A stretch of DNA of 64,000 nucleotides. It comes from Acidobacteriota bacterium (GTDB taxonomy: Bacteria; Acidobacteriota; Terriglobia; Terriglobales; Acidobacteriaceae). A program made the position numbers and the translations under genes. This document shows positions 7,917 through 16,978 of the stretch, in pieces; positions within the stretch are counted from its first letter, which is position 1, and each line of letters begins with the position of its first letter. The stretch spans positions 310,001 to 374,000 of the forward strand of contig JAJZBZ010000001.1 of the NCBI GenBank assembly GCA_021846275.1, read 5' to 3'. The notes beneath the pieces are model-generated. The model was not told the origin of the DNA. It made no database searches and was given only the letters and a program-made list of their open reading frames with translations.

Positions 7917-7931
7917 TCTAGGAAGGGTTGC

Positions 7932-8023
7932 TGGCGGAGAGGGAGGGATTCGAACCCCCGATAGCCTTTCGACTATGGCTGATTTCGAGTCAGCTGCATT
8001 CAACCGGGCTCTGCCACCTCTCC
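7932..8023 (-). tRNA. tRNA-Ser, anticodon CGA
   Basis: Acceptor stem GGAGAGG pairs with CCTCTCC, followed by discriminator G and encoded CCA. The anticodon arm reads CTGA-CTCGAAA-TCAG, giving anticodon CGA (codon UCG). A long variable arm and a standard GGTTCGAATCC T-arm confirm a class II serine tRNA of 92 nt including CCA. The phased boxes downstream of its 3' end suggest use as an integration target. Confidence 0.95.
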
Positions 8024-8084
8024 GTTGATTTTCCCGGTCGGCTCTACTTACTGTATCACCTGCGATTTTCCCTCGCCAAACCGC

Positions 8085-9827
8085 TCACTGAGCGGCTGGC
8101 GCGGGGTTTGCCGGTGGGTTCGTCGCGGTCGGTTGAGCAGGCTGCGTGGGCTGGGTCTGCGCGGCCTCGTATCGCTTCAAACGATAGTAGATCGGCGTCA
8201 CCTCAAACGGCATCTTGTCGCGGGCATTCATCGGGGCGTAGCGCTTCGCGTTCAGCATGTGCTCGATGTCATCCCATGGATCGGTCTTCAGCCAGCTTCC
8301 CAGCGGGAAGGCTGCGACCTGCGTCAGGTCGTCCTGGTTCAGTTTCGGCGCGCCCTGTTCCAGCGCCGCCATCCAAGGTGTGCCGTCGGCCTGAAGCAGA
8401 GAATCGCCCAGCTTCGGCGTGTTCAGCTCCTTCAGCACCTTGCCGCTGTCGGCCAGTTGCTCCATATAGAGTCCGGCATTGCCCAGCCTATCCTTGTACA
8501 TCGACGCTTGCAGATACTTGACGGCCACCTTGGCCGCATCGGTGTTGTCCTGGTCAGTGTGGTTCATCTTGATGCGCTGGAAGGAGGATTCATCCGGGAA
8601 AAGCAGCCGGTCGTTGAAGGCATAGCGCGTATCGATGTGATGTCCGAGCGCCACGTGCGCCAATTCCATCGAGACGACCGCCGCAATCGACTCCTCGTTG
8701 GGAAGCGTGTCGATCAGCCCCTTGCTCAGCAGGATCGTGTTGCCGACGGTCGTCGCTTCCACTGTCGTCGTCAGCAGGATGCGCGCATGGACCGGATCCG
8801 GGAAGTTCAGGTTGTTTGGCACTTCGAGGTTGATGATGATCTGCTCCAGCGTCTTGTCAAAGTCGCTCGGCGGGGCCAGTAATCCGGCCTGTTGCAGGCG
8901 GTCCAGAACGTTGTTTTCCGCCTGCTGCACCCAGAGTCTGCTGGCTTCAAGCGGCGTCACGTCTTCGGAGTTCTGGCTCTGGTCCACGGCACCTTCCACT
9001 TCCACCGAGACGTTGTCGCTGTCGCGCGTTGGCAATGTGAGCGAATAGCCCCAGAAGTGCGTCTGCGCGCGCAGGCCCAGGCTCTTGTTGCCCTCGATGC
9101 GCTCCGACTCCTCAACATAAATCGCCGCGGGCAGCCAGAGATTCGGCTGCATATTCATGCGCCAGCTATCGAAGTGGAAGTACTCCTTCGTGTTGTCCTC
9201 GCTTGTGTTCTCGGTGTAGCTGCCGTTGAAGCGGACAACATTGCCGTCCTGGTCTTCCACCCAGATGCGACCATTGAAGCGCCCCTCGCCCTTCACGCGC
9301 GGATGCACATCGAAGACGACCGTGCGAATGCTGCCCAAAAACTCGCGGCGCACGTAGTTGAACTCGTAATGCTGGCGATCAAAGCCCACGGGATCGATGA
9401 ACATCATGTCCATGAAGCCCTGCGTGTTGTAGCTTTCCTGATCGAGGTGCAGCGCCTTGCCAATGTGAGTGAAGGCGGCCAGCGAGCCTTTGAAGAATCC
9501 GTGCTCCCTCTTTGCCGGATTCTCGTAGGGTTTGTCGATGAAAACCTTGTGAAAATCCACGCGGCTCAGCATGTAGGTGTCGGAAACGGGCACCTGATAG
9601 AGCTTCGCGTCTGGCTTCATATCCTGGATATAGGTTTCCACCAGCGGCGTATGCTGCTGGATGTTCTGGATAATCACCTTCTCGCGCGCAATTGCCTTAT
9701 CCACCAGCGCGGACTGCGCCGGTGTCAGCGGATGCGTGACCTCATACTTCGGCTGCTTTTTGGCAAAAGCCAGATGCGTGCTCAACGCAAGCACAAAAAG
9801 GGCGAGGGAAGACTTGTGCAGTTTCAT
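8085..9827 (-). CDS. M48-like peptidase-related exported protein, first zinc-binding His absent
   Basis: A 580-residue protein with a signal peptide (MKLHKSSLALFVLALSTHLAFA) and an RBS (AGGAG) ahead of the ATG. A long N-terminal domain precedes a Zn-peptidase-like core around residue 390: SIAAVVSMELAHVALGHH. In active M48 enzymes this motif is HExxH; here it is MELAH, so the first zinc ligand is Met. The Glu and second His are kept. The C-terminus is a Pro/Gln/Thr-rich tail. It may be a periplasmic pseudopeptidase or a diverged enzyme using a neighbouring His. The substrate is unknown. Confidence 0.65.
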   Translation of the reverse strand: MKLHKSSLALFVLALSTHLAFAKKQPKYEVTHPLTPAQSALVDKAIAREKVIIQNIQQHTPLVETYIQDMKPDAKLYQVPVSDTYMLSRVDFHKVFIDKPYENPAKREHGFFKGSLAAFTHIGKALHLDQESYNTQGFMDMMFIDPVGFDRQHYEFNYVRREFLGSIRTVVFDVHPRVKGEGRFNGRIWVEDQDGNVVRFNGSYTENTSEDNTKEYFHFDSWRMNMQPNLWLPAAIYVEESERIEGNKSLGLRAQTHFWGYSLTLPTRDSDNVSVEVEGAVDQSQNSEDVTPLEASRLWVQQAENNVLDRLQQAGLLAPPSDFDKTLEQIIINLEVPNNLNFPDPVHARILLTTTVEATTVGNTILLSKGLIDTLPNEESIAAVVSMELAHVALGHHIDTRYAFNDRLLFPDESSFQRIKMNHTDQDNTDAAKVAVKYLQASMYKDRLGNAGLYMEQLADSGKVLKELNTPKLGDSLLQADGTPWMAALEQGAPKLNQDDLTQVAAFPLGSWLKTDPWDDIEHMLNAKRYAPMNARDKMPFEVTPIYYRLKRYEAAQTQPTQPAQPTATNPPANPAPAAQ

Positions 9828-9898
9828 GACAATCTCCTGTTATTCGGCGCTCACGCCGTTCCATGGATTGCGCGGCTTTTTTCTCATCATCGCACGGT

Positions 9899-10951
9899 TC
9901 ATGCCGTCTGGAACCGCACAATGATGTTGGTCGAGTAATCCACGGGTTGTCCGTTGCGCGTAGCGGGTCGGAAACGGTAAGTTGACGCTGACCGGATCGC
10001 TGACTGATCCAGCCCATGTCCAAGGCCACGCACAACACCATGCACCACAGTCGTCCCAGCGGACGTAATCGTTACACTCAGCACCACATCACCCTGAATC
10101 TTCATCTCGCGGGCTTCCGGCGTGTACTCCGGCTTGTTGCTCACCACCAGCACGGGCGCTGTTGTACGCACCTCCGGTGCGGCGGCCATTACCGGTGCCG
10201 CCGGTTTCACCAGACCGGGAATTCCGGCAGAAGCAACATGTCCGACCGTCGCCGGACCCTGCATCGCCGCGACGGGAATACCCGCCGAGGCAACCTTGCC
10301 CACGATACCTGCGCTTGACCCGGATCGCGTTCCGTTGCCGAATCCCGCCGAGCCAACCACGCCGCGCGGCGCTTCAGCCTTGCCCTGATTACCGCCAAAT
10401 GGATTGCCCAGCGCGGCCACTGTCGCCGGTCGATTCGCGTTTGGGTTGGGGCGCGTTCCGTTCAGGTCGCCAAAGTGGACCGCTTCCGTGGACGGGTGTG
10501 CCTGGGGAGTGACCGCCGGAGCGGCCGCGAAGGCAAGCGCGGCCTTGGGCTGCGGAGCCAGCACCACCTGCGGCTTGACCACGGGCACAGTCGGCAGCGC
10601 TGGTTTCTCCTTCATCACTTCCAGCGGCTGCATCTGTGGCTTCGGCTCCTGGCGCTGAATCACCAGATGCGGCGGCTGGATGTGGACGGTCTCGGGAACC
10701 GGCGGCGGTGGAATCTTCGGTGTCGGCGGCGTCTTCACCTTGATCTCCGGTGGTTTGGAGATGGGAAGGTCCAGTGTGATCGACTCCATGCGCCGCTGCA
10801 CGATCGCGTGATGCGCAAATGTGCCAAGCAGCAGGAGCAAAGCCAGCAGGCTCGCGTTCAACGCCGCGCTTGCGAGAAAAGTTGCCGGATTCCGTTCTGG
10901 TTCTGGCAGCAGTCCGAAACGCGGGGGATTCGCATCGGGTTGCATCGACAT
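9899..10951 (-). CDS. TonB-family protein (energy transducer-like)
   Basis: About 350 residues. A short cytoplasmic N-terminus and one membrane helix (ASLLALLLLLGTFAHHAIV) are followed by a Pro-rich periplasmic linker (PPTPKIPPPPVPE) and a Gly/Ala-rich spacer with two VASAGIP repeats. The C-terminal TonB domain contains KPEYTPEAREMKIQGDVVL and STNIIVRF. TonB proteins couple the proton gradient (via ExbBD) to outer-membrane receptors. The ORF track begins at a TTG; I prefer the ATG at 10951, which has AGGA 9 bases upstream. No exbBD is adjacent. Confidence 0.82.
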   Translation of the reverse strand: MSMQPDANPPRFGLLPEPERNPATFLASAALNASLLALLLLLGTFAHHAIVQRRMESITLDLPISKPPEIKVKTPPTPKIPPPPVPETVHIQPPHLVIQRQEPKPQMQPLEVMKEKPALPTVPVVKPQVVLAPQPKAALAFAAAPAVTPQAHPSTEAVHFGDLNGTRPNPNANRPATVAALGNPFGGNQGKAEAPRGVVGSAGFGNGTRSGSSAGIVGKVASAGIPVAAMQGPATVGHVASAGIPGLVKPAAPVMAAAPEVRTTAPVLVVSNKPEYTPEAREMKIQGDVVLSVTITSAGTTVVHGVVRGLGHGLDQSAIRSASTYRFRPATRNGQPVDYSTNIIVRFQTA

Positions 10952-11122
10952 AAATTTCAATCCTAAAAAGTGAAGGGTGTCGAACTTTCACTTCGGCTGG
11001 TCTGCGCGGCAACAGGTACGCAGGAAACAGAGGATATCTCCGGATCGTGCCGAAGATTGATTTTGTGGGCAAGCTGCATACTCTAAACTTAACTGAAACG
11101 GGCAGGACGGAGAATCTTTTTT

Positions 11123-12139
11123 ATGAAAATTCTGGTCACAGGTGGCGCGGGGTATATCGGCAGTACCATTGCGGAACTGCTGCTGGATCGCGGCCACAAA
11201 GTGGTTATTTTAGACAACCTTTGCCATGCTCATCGGAACTCGATTCCCGCACGTGCCGTGTTCGTGGAGGCATCGCTTGCGGATCGGGAACGGATTGAGA
11301 CTCTTTTCCGCGATGCCATTGCATCGGGAGAGGCTTTTGATGGCGTCATCCATTTCGCTGCGCTCATTGAGGCCGGCGAATCCATGCAGAAGCCGGAGTT
11401 GTACTTCCGCAACAACACCGCCGCGACGCTCGCCCTGCTTGAGGCGATGATCGCCTGCGGGCCGCGCCGCCTGGTTTTTTCCTCCACCGCCGCCGTTTAC
11501 GGTGAGCCGGAGGTCGTGCCCATTCCGGAATCCGCGCGCCTTCAGCCCACCAACGCCTACGGCGAATCGAAGCTGCTGGTCGAGCAGATGCTCAACTGGT
11601 TCCACAGCATCCACGGCCTGCGCAGCGCCTCGCTGCGCTACTTCAACGTTGCCGGAGCAGCCGAAACCCCGGACGGCATCGTGCGTGGCGAATCCCACGA
11701 GCCGGAGTCGCACCTGATCCCGCTCATCCTTGACGTTGCGCTGGGCCGCCGAGCCTCGATCAAAATCTTTGGCAACGACTATCCCACGCTGGACGGCACC
11801 TGCATCCGCGACTATGTCCACGTCGCCGATCTGGCCGAGGCTCACCTGCTCGCGTTGCAGGCGCTGGAGACACCGCGCGCTGCGGACCATCGCCTGATCT
11901 ACAACCTCGGCAACGGAGCCGGATTCACCGTGCAGCAGGTCATCGAATCGGCTCGCCGCGTCACCGGCCGCCCCATTCCTTCCGAGATGCATCCGCGCCG
12001 TCCAGGCGATCCGGCCGTGCTCGTCGCCTCCAGTTCGCGCGCCATCTCCGAACTGGGATGGAAGCCGCATTACACGACGCTGGATGAGATTCTGCGCACG
12101 GCGTGGGCCTGGCATCAACGCCGCTATTCCGCTCGCTGA
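11123..12139 (+). CDS. galE: UDP-glucose 4-epimerase
   Basis: A 338-residue extended short-chain dehydrogenase. The Rossmann start VTGGAGYIGS binds NAD, FSSTAAVYG carries the catalytic Ser/Thr and YGESK holds the catalytic Tyr and Lys. The downstream HYSP-like region reads LRYFNVAGA, and GTCIRDYVHVADLAEAH is typical of GalE. It interconverts UDP-glucose and UDP-galactose for polysaccharide synthesis. The start has GGAG about 10 bases upstream. The 3' end overlaps convergent serB by 16 bp. Confidence 0.92.
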   Translation: MKILVTGGAGYIGSTIAELLLDRGHKVVILDNLCHAHRNSIPARAVFVEASLADRERIETLFRDAIASGEAFDGVIHFAALIEAGESMQKPELYFRNNTAATLALLEAMIACGPRRLVFSSTAAVYGEPEVVPIPESARLQPTNAYGESKLLVEQMLNWFHSIHGLRSASLRYFNVAGAAETPDGIVRGESHEPESHLIPLILDVALGRRASIKIFGNDYPTLDGTCIRDYVHVADLAEAHLLALQALETPRAADHRLIYNLGNGAGFTVQQVIESARRVTGRPIPSEMHPRRPGDPAVLVASSSRAISELGWKPHYTTLDEILRTAWAWHQRRYSAR

Positions 12140-13149
12140 TCATCATGCCGTGTCAGTCGTTCACAACCCTGCTCTTCAAGTTGCTGTATCTCCTCGTCCG
12201 CGAGACCGAAGAGGTAGAGCAGCGCGTCCAGTCCTTGCCCGCTGATCGCGCACTCGGCGCTGGCCCGCACGAGCGGCTTGGCGTGAAAGGCGACGCCGAG
12301 TCCGCTCAGTCGCAGCATGGGCAGATCGTTGGCTCCGTCTCCGACTGCTGCGGTCTGGTGCAGCGGAATGCCCTCGCGCGAGGCAATCTCGCCCAGCAGC
12401 GCGGCCTTGCGCGCGCCATCCACAATCTCGCCGCGAATCTCGCCCGTCACCACGCCTGAACGAATGTCCAGCTCGTTGGCGTGCAGATCGTCAATTCCCA
12501 ACCGCTGCTGGAGCGCTCGACCAAAGAATGTGAACCCGCCGGAAAGCACTGCCGTGCGTACGTGGAGCGCGCGCAACACGGCAAAGAGCCGCTCCGTGCC
12601 GGGCATCAGCGGAATCCGCCCGATCAGGCTCAAGGCCGCACTCTCCGGCAGTCCGCGCAGCAGCGCCACGCGGCGGCGAAAGCTCTCCTGAAAGACCAGT
12701 TCGCCGCGCATTGCCGCTGCGGTAATCGCCGAGACCTGCTCGCCGACTCCCGCCAGACGCGCTAGCTCGTCGATGACCTCGCCCTGAATCAGCGTCGAAT
12801 CCATATCGAAGGCAGCCAGACGCGGCAGGCGGCGCTGGCGCGGCGTGGCCAGCACGGCAAAATCCGTGTCGGTTGATTCACCCAGCGAACGCAGCTCGGC
12901 GCGCAATGGCTCCGTCCGCTCCGCCGCAGCCGTCACGCTCCACTCCACACAGCCGCGCGCGAAGATGCCTGTAGGCTGCGCCGTCAGCCAGCGCTCGTCC
13001 ACAACCTGCGCGCCCAGCCCGGCGACGCACCGCCGCGCGGCGCCGAGCGCTGGCTCATCCAGTGTGTCGCGCATCGCCAGCAGGCGCAGCGTTGTTGGCT
13101 GCATTGTCGCAGCGGTTCTGTTCTCAATATGCAATTCGTTCTCTGTCAT
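12124..13149 (-). CDS. serB: Phosphoserine phosphatase
   Basis: A 341-residue HAD hydrolase. The N-terminal ~100 residues form an ACT-like regulatory region. Catalytic motifs are FDMDSTLI (nucleophile Asp and second Asp), VLSGGFTFF (motif II Ser) and AVGDGANDLPML (motif IV). It performs the last step of L-serine synthesis, removing phosphate from O-phosphoserine. The start has AGAGG upstream. Convergent overlap with galE suggests coupled 3' ends or mutual antisense transcription. Confidence 0.93.
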   Translation of the reverse strand: MTENELHIENRTAATMQPTTLRLLAMRDTLDEPALGAARRCVAGLGAQVVDERWLTAQPTGIFARGCVEWSVTAAAERTEPLRAELRSLGESTDTDFAVLATPRQRRLPRLAAFDMDSTLIQGEVIDELARLAGVGEQVSAITAAAMRGELVFQESFRRRVALLRGLPESAALSLIGRIPLMPGTERLFAVLRALHVRTAVLSGGFTFFGRALQQRLGIDDLHANELDIRSGVVTGEIRGEIVDGARKAALLGEIASREGIPLHQTAAVGDGANDLPMLRLSGLGVAFHAKPLVRASAECAISGQGLDALLYLFGLADEEIQQLEEQGCERLTRHDDQRAE

Positions 13150-13409
13150 TCGCCTCTCGTCGTTGCTCCTGAAAGAATTGTTGCCGGGTAAACTCCTGCG
13201 AATGAAGCTGTGGTGATCGGGTGATGTGGAGACCCGTCAACCCTCACGCTGTTCCGGCCAGCCGCTTGCCGCTCCTGTGTCTCAACGCTTATTGTTTCAT
13301 TCGATCCCTGCGTGTAGTTGTTCCCCGCGCCGGATCGAGTGCGACAGCCGGGTCAGCCATCGTTGCTGCCGCATTTTTGTAAATTGATTTGGACTGAAGG
13401 AATTCTCTG

Positions 13410-15413
13410 ATGACCACGGAATCCCACGCGGCACCGCAGGCATCCGGCGCCAATGGAAACAATTTTGATTCGATTTTACGGGAGAATCGCGTCTTCGCTC
13501 CCAGCGCTGAATTTGCGTCCCGCGCGCATATACGTTCCATCGAGCAGTACCACGCACTCTATGCCCGTTCCATCGCTGATCCGGAGTCGTTCTGGGCCGA
13601 GGCCGCACGGGAACTCGACTGGTTCGCGCCGTGGTCGCAGGTTCTGAACTGGAAGCTGCCCGAGGCGAAGTGGTTCGTCGATGGCAAGCTCAATCTCTGT
13701 CACAACTGCGTGGATCGCCACGCAGTGGGCGCGCGCGCGGACAAGACCGCTCTGCTCTGGGTCGGTGAGCCATCCGGCGAGCTGCGCCGCATCAGCTATC
13801 GCGAGCTGCATCATGAGGTTCAGCGCGCGGCCAGCGCCCTGCTCGCGCTCGGCATTCAGAAAGGTGACCGAGTGGCCATCTACATGGGCATGACGCCGGA
13901 GCTTGCGATTGCAGTTCTGGCCTGCGCGCGCATCGGCGCTGTCCACTCCGTCATCTTCGGAGGGTTCGCCGCCAGCGCCATAGCCGACCGCGTGAACGAC
14001 GCTGCGTGCGTCGCCATCCTCACGCAGGACGGAAGCTGGCGTCGCGGTTCGGAGATTCCGCTCAAGGCCACCGTCGATCAGGCGCTGGAACACACGCCCT
14101 CGGTGCGCCACGTCGTCGTCCTGCGCCGCACGGGAACGCAGGTCGCCATGCAGGCCGGACGCGATCACTGGTGGCATGAGCTTGTAGCCACAGCCGATCC
14201 CGTCTGCGCGCCGGAGCCGATGGACGCCGAAGACCCGCTCTACATTCTTTACACCTCCGGCACCACGGGCAAGCCGAAAGGCCTCGTACACACCACTGGC
14301 GGTTATGGCGTGCAGACGTATCTGACGACGAAGTACATTTTTGACCTGCGCGAGGACGATGTGTACTGGTGTACGGCGGACATCGGCTGGGTGACGGGCC
14401 ACAGCTACGTCGTCTACGGTCCGCTGGCCAACGGGGCAACCGTCCTGATGTATGAGGGCGCGCCGAATTTTCCGGATTTTTCCCGCTTCTGGCAGATCAT
14501 CGAAGAGCATCGCGTCACGGTTTTCTACACTGCTCCAACGGCGATTCGCGCCTTCATCAAGTGGGGCAACGAGCACGTGGAGAAGCACGACCTCAGCTCG
14601 CTTCGCCTGCTGGGCACGGTCGGTGAGCCGATCAACCCCGAAGCCTGGATGTGGTATCGCGAAAAGATCGGCGGGAGCCGCTGCCCCATCGTCGATACCT
14701 GGTGGCAGACCGAGACAGGCGGCATCATGGTCGCGCCGGTGCCAGGAGCCGTGCCCACCAAGCCCGGCTCCGCCACGCTGCCGTTCTTCGGCATCGAGCC
14801 GGATGTGGTGGATCGCGCCGGGCAGTCTGTGCCCGCCGGCAGCGGCGGCCTACTCGTCGTGCGTCGCCCCTGGCCGTCGATGGCCCGCACGGTCTATGGT
14901 GACGCCGAGCGCTATCGCAAAACCTACTGGTCCGACGTTCCCGGCTGCTACTTCACCGGCGACGGCGCACGCCGCGACCAGGACGGCTATCTCTGGCTCA
15001 TGGGCCGCGTCGATGACGTCATCAACGTCAGCGGCCATCGCCTGGGAACGATGGAGGTTGAGTCGGCACTTGTCGCCCATCCTAAAGTCGCTGAAGCTGC
15101 CGTCGTCGGTCGCCCGGACGAGATGAAAGGCCAGGCCATTGTCGCCTTCGTCACCCTGGAGTCGGTCGCTGCCCGTTCGGAGTCGCTGAACGCGCTGAAG
15201 GACGAGCTTAAGCGCTGGGTTGCGCAGGAGATTGGCGCGCTTGCCCGTCCCGAGGAGATTCGCTTCACCGATGTGCTGCCGAAGACGCGCAGCGGCAAGA
15301 TCATGCGCCGCTTGCTGCGCGAACTGGCCACGACGGGAACCATCGCAGGCGATACGACCACGCTTGAAGATTTTTCCGCACTGGCCCGATTGCGCGAAAA
15401 CGACGAGTCCTGA
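13410..15413 (+). CDS. acs: Acetyl-CoA synthetase, AMP-forming
   Basis: A 667-residue ANL-superfamily enzyme of normal length. The P-loop-like [14 protein letters not shown] lies near residue 280, the adenylate-binding [10 protein letters not shown] near 430, and the C-terminal lysine motif [12 protein letters not shown] near 625. That lysine is the one acetylated to switch Acs off in other bacteria. It activates acetate to acetyl-CoA. The ATG has GAAGGA upstream. The 260-bp divergent gap to serB should hold both promoters; I see no distinctive operator there. Confidence 0.95.
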   Translation: MTTESHAAPQASGANGNNFDSILRENRVFAPSAEFASRAHIRSIEQYHALYARSIADPESFWAEAARELDWFAPWSQVLNWKLPEAKWFVDGKLNLCHNCVDRHAVGARADKTALLWVGEPSGELRRISYRELHHEVQRAASALLALGIQKGDRVAIYMGMTPELAIAVLACARIGAVHSVIFGGFAASAIADRVNDAACVAILTQDGSWRRGSEIPLKATVDQALEHTPSVRHVVVLRRTGTQVAMQAGRDHWWHELVATADPVCAPEPMDAEDPLYILYTSGTTGKPKGLVHTTGGYGVQTYLTTKYIFDLREDDVYWCTADIGWVTGHSYVVYGPLANGATVLMYEGAPNFPDFSRFWQIIEEHRVTVFYTAPTAIRAFIKWGNEHVEKHDLSSLRLLGTVGEPINPEAWMWYREKIGGSRCPIVDTWWQTETGGIMVAPVPGAVPTKPGSATLPFFGIEPDVVDRAGQSVPAGSGGLLVVRRPWPSMARTVYGDAERYRKTYWSDVPGCYFTGDGARRDQDGYLWLMGRVDDVINVSGHRLGTMEVESALVAHPKVAEAAVVGRPDEMKGQAIVAFVTLESVAARSESLNALKDELKRWVAQEIGALARPEEIRFTDVLPKTRSGKIMRRLLRELATTGTIAGDTTTLEDFSALARLRENDES

Positions 15414-15487
15414 TCGCGATTTGATTCCAGCGCTGAAACGGGCTGATTGCGCCGTCGTTCGCGCGCGGTGATTTATTCTGTCATGTG

Positions 15488-16285
15488 ATGTGTAATCGTT
15501 CTGTTTTTCTCTTGTTCGCAGTGCTGGCCTGCGTCAGCTTCTCGTCTCAGGCTCAGCAGACACCACCCACGCAGCCAGCCGCAGGTTCCACAGCCCAGCA
15601 GGGCCAGGCGGGAACTCCGCAGCCCGGCGCGTCCCCATCGGCTCCCGCATCTGACGCGGATCTGCCCGACGGACCCACGCCGCAGGCCGCCGCTTTCATT
15701 CACCCCAACGGACCCCACGTCATCTTTCAGACCTCGATGGGCCGCATCGTCTGCCAGTTCTACCAGAAGCAGGCTCCGAACGCCGTCGCCAATTTCATTG
15801 GCCTCGCCACGGGAACAAAAGACTGGGTTGATCCCACAAGCCAGAAAAAAGTCAGCGGCAAGCCCTACTACGACGGAACGACCTTTCACCGCGTGATTCC
15901 AGGCTTCATGATTCAGGGCGGCGATCCGACAGGCACCGGCATGGGCGATCCCGGCTACAAATTTGACGACGAGTTCGATCCCAACCTCAACTTCGACGAG
16001 CCGGGCCGGCTCGCGATGGCGAACTCCGGTCCGAACACCAACGGGAGCCAATTCTTCATCACCGAGCAGGCCTATGCCTCGCTCGATCAGCACTACACCA
16101 TCTTCGGCCAGTGTGATCCTGACGGCGTCGAGGTTGTCAAAGCCATTGCCCGCGTGGATCGCGACGAGAACGACAAGCCCGTGACGCCTGTCATCCTCAA
16201 CAAGGTCACCATCATCCCCGAGGGCCAGCCCGTGCCGCCGCTGCCAGCCGAGCCACCCGCTCCAGCCTCCGGAATTCAACACTGA
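15488..16285 (+). CDS. Exported cyclophilin-type peptidyl-prolyl isomerase
   Basis: About 265 residues: a signal peptide with a possible lipobox (FAVLAC), a Gln/Pro/Ala-rich linker, then a cyclophilin domain from about residue 75. Domain motifs are TFHRVIPGFMIQGGDPTGTG, GRLAMANSGPNTNGSQFFIT and YTIFGQ; the catalytic Arg is in FHRV. It probably assists folding in the periplasm or at the outer membrane. Two starts are close together; the ATG at 15488 is preferred over the GTG at 15485. A cytoplasmic-type cyclophilin follows. Confidence 0.9.
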   Translation: MCNRSVFLLFAVLACVSFSSQAQQTPPTQPAAGSTAQQGQAGTPQPGASPSAPASDADLPDGPTPQAAAFIHPNGPHVIFQTSMGRIVCQFYQKQAPNAVANFIGLATGTKDWVDPTSQKKVSGKPYYDGTTFHRVIPGFMIQGGDPTGTGMGDPGYKFDDEFDPNLNFDEPGRLAMANSGPNTNGSQFFITEQAYASLDQHYTIFGQCDPDGVEVVKAIARVDRDENDKPVTPVILNKVTIIPEGQPVPPLPAEPPAPASGIQH

Positions 16286-16366
16286 TGCGGCTGCAGCAGT
16301 AGCCCGCTTTTATTTCTCTTCCGGCAACAGGTCATGAACCTGCGCCTCAACCAGAAAGGAATTTGC

Positions 16367-16897
16367 ATGGAACTCACCACCGGCACCTACGCCATCTTCA
16401 ATACCACCGAGGGCAAGATCACCATTCGTTTGTTTCCGGAGGACGCCCCGCTCACCGTTGCCAATTTCATCGAACTGGCCGAGGGCAAGCGCGAGTGGAA
16501 GCATCCGCTCACCGGCAAAACCTCGACCGACAAGCTCTACGACGGAACCATCTTCCACCGCGTGATTCCCGACTTCATGGTTCAGGGCGGCGATCCGGCG
16601 GGCAGCGGCATGGGCGGCCCTGGCTATCGCTTTCAGGACGAGACACGCGGCTCGCGCCACAGCTTTGACAAGCCGGGCAAGCTGGCCATGGCCAACTCAG
16701 GACCGAACACCAACGGCAGCCAGTTCTTCATCACCGTCGCGCCCACGTCCTGGCTCACCGGACGTCACACCATCTTCGGCGAAGTCGTCGAAGGGCAGGA
16801 GATTGCTGTAAAGATCACTCAGGTTCCGCGCAATTCGCAGGACAAGCCGCACAAGCCTGTCGTGCTGGAGTCGGTCGTCATCGAGCGTGTGGCCTGA
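16367..16897 (+). CDS. Cyclophilin-type peptidyl-prolyl isomerase, cytoplasmic
   Basis: A 176-residue single-domain cyclophilin without a leader. Motifs: TIFHRVIPDFMVQGGDPAGSG, GKLAMANSGPNTNGSQFFIT and HTIFGEVVEGQ. The ORF track starts upstream at 16334, but AGAAAGGA just before the ATG at 16367 supports the shorter start. It lies about 80 bp after the exported paralogue, to which it is closely similar, so the pair is probably a tandem duplication with one copy retargeted. Confidence 0.92.
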   Translation: MELTTGTYAIFNTTEGKITIRLFPEDAPLTVANFIELAEGKREWKHPLTGKTSTDKLYDGTIFHRVIPDFMVQGGDPAGSGMGGPGYRFQDETRGSRHSFDKPGKLAMANSGPNTNGSQFFITVAPTSWLTGRHTIFGEVVEGQEIAVKITQVPRNSQDKPHKPVVLESVVIERVA

Positions 16898-16944
16898 TCT
16901 GCTCCGCCTCAAAAATTACTCAGAGCGCGTAAGCATCTTTCCGT

Positions 16945-16973
16945 GAGTCGGCCTTCTGCGCCGACTCGCTTTT
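16945..16973. terminator. Intrinsic terminator between convergent cyclophilin and gcdH
   Basis: GAGTCGGC-CTTCTGC-GCCGACTC is an 8-bp perfect stem followed by GCTTTT on the plus strand. It sits between two converging genes. Confidence 0.7.
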
Positions 16974-16978
16974 GCGCC

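Noticed and set aside
7928-8521. Plus-strand ORF over tRNA-Ser
   Set aside because: It runs antisense through the tRNA and the M48-like gene and is a shadow frame.
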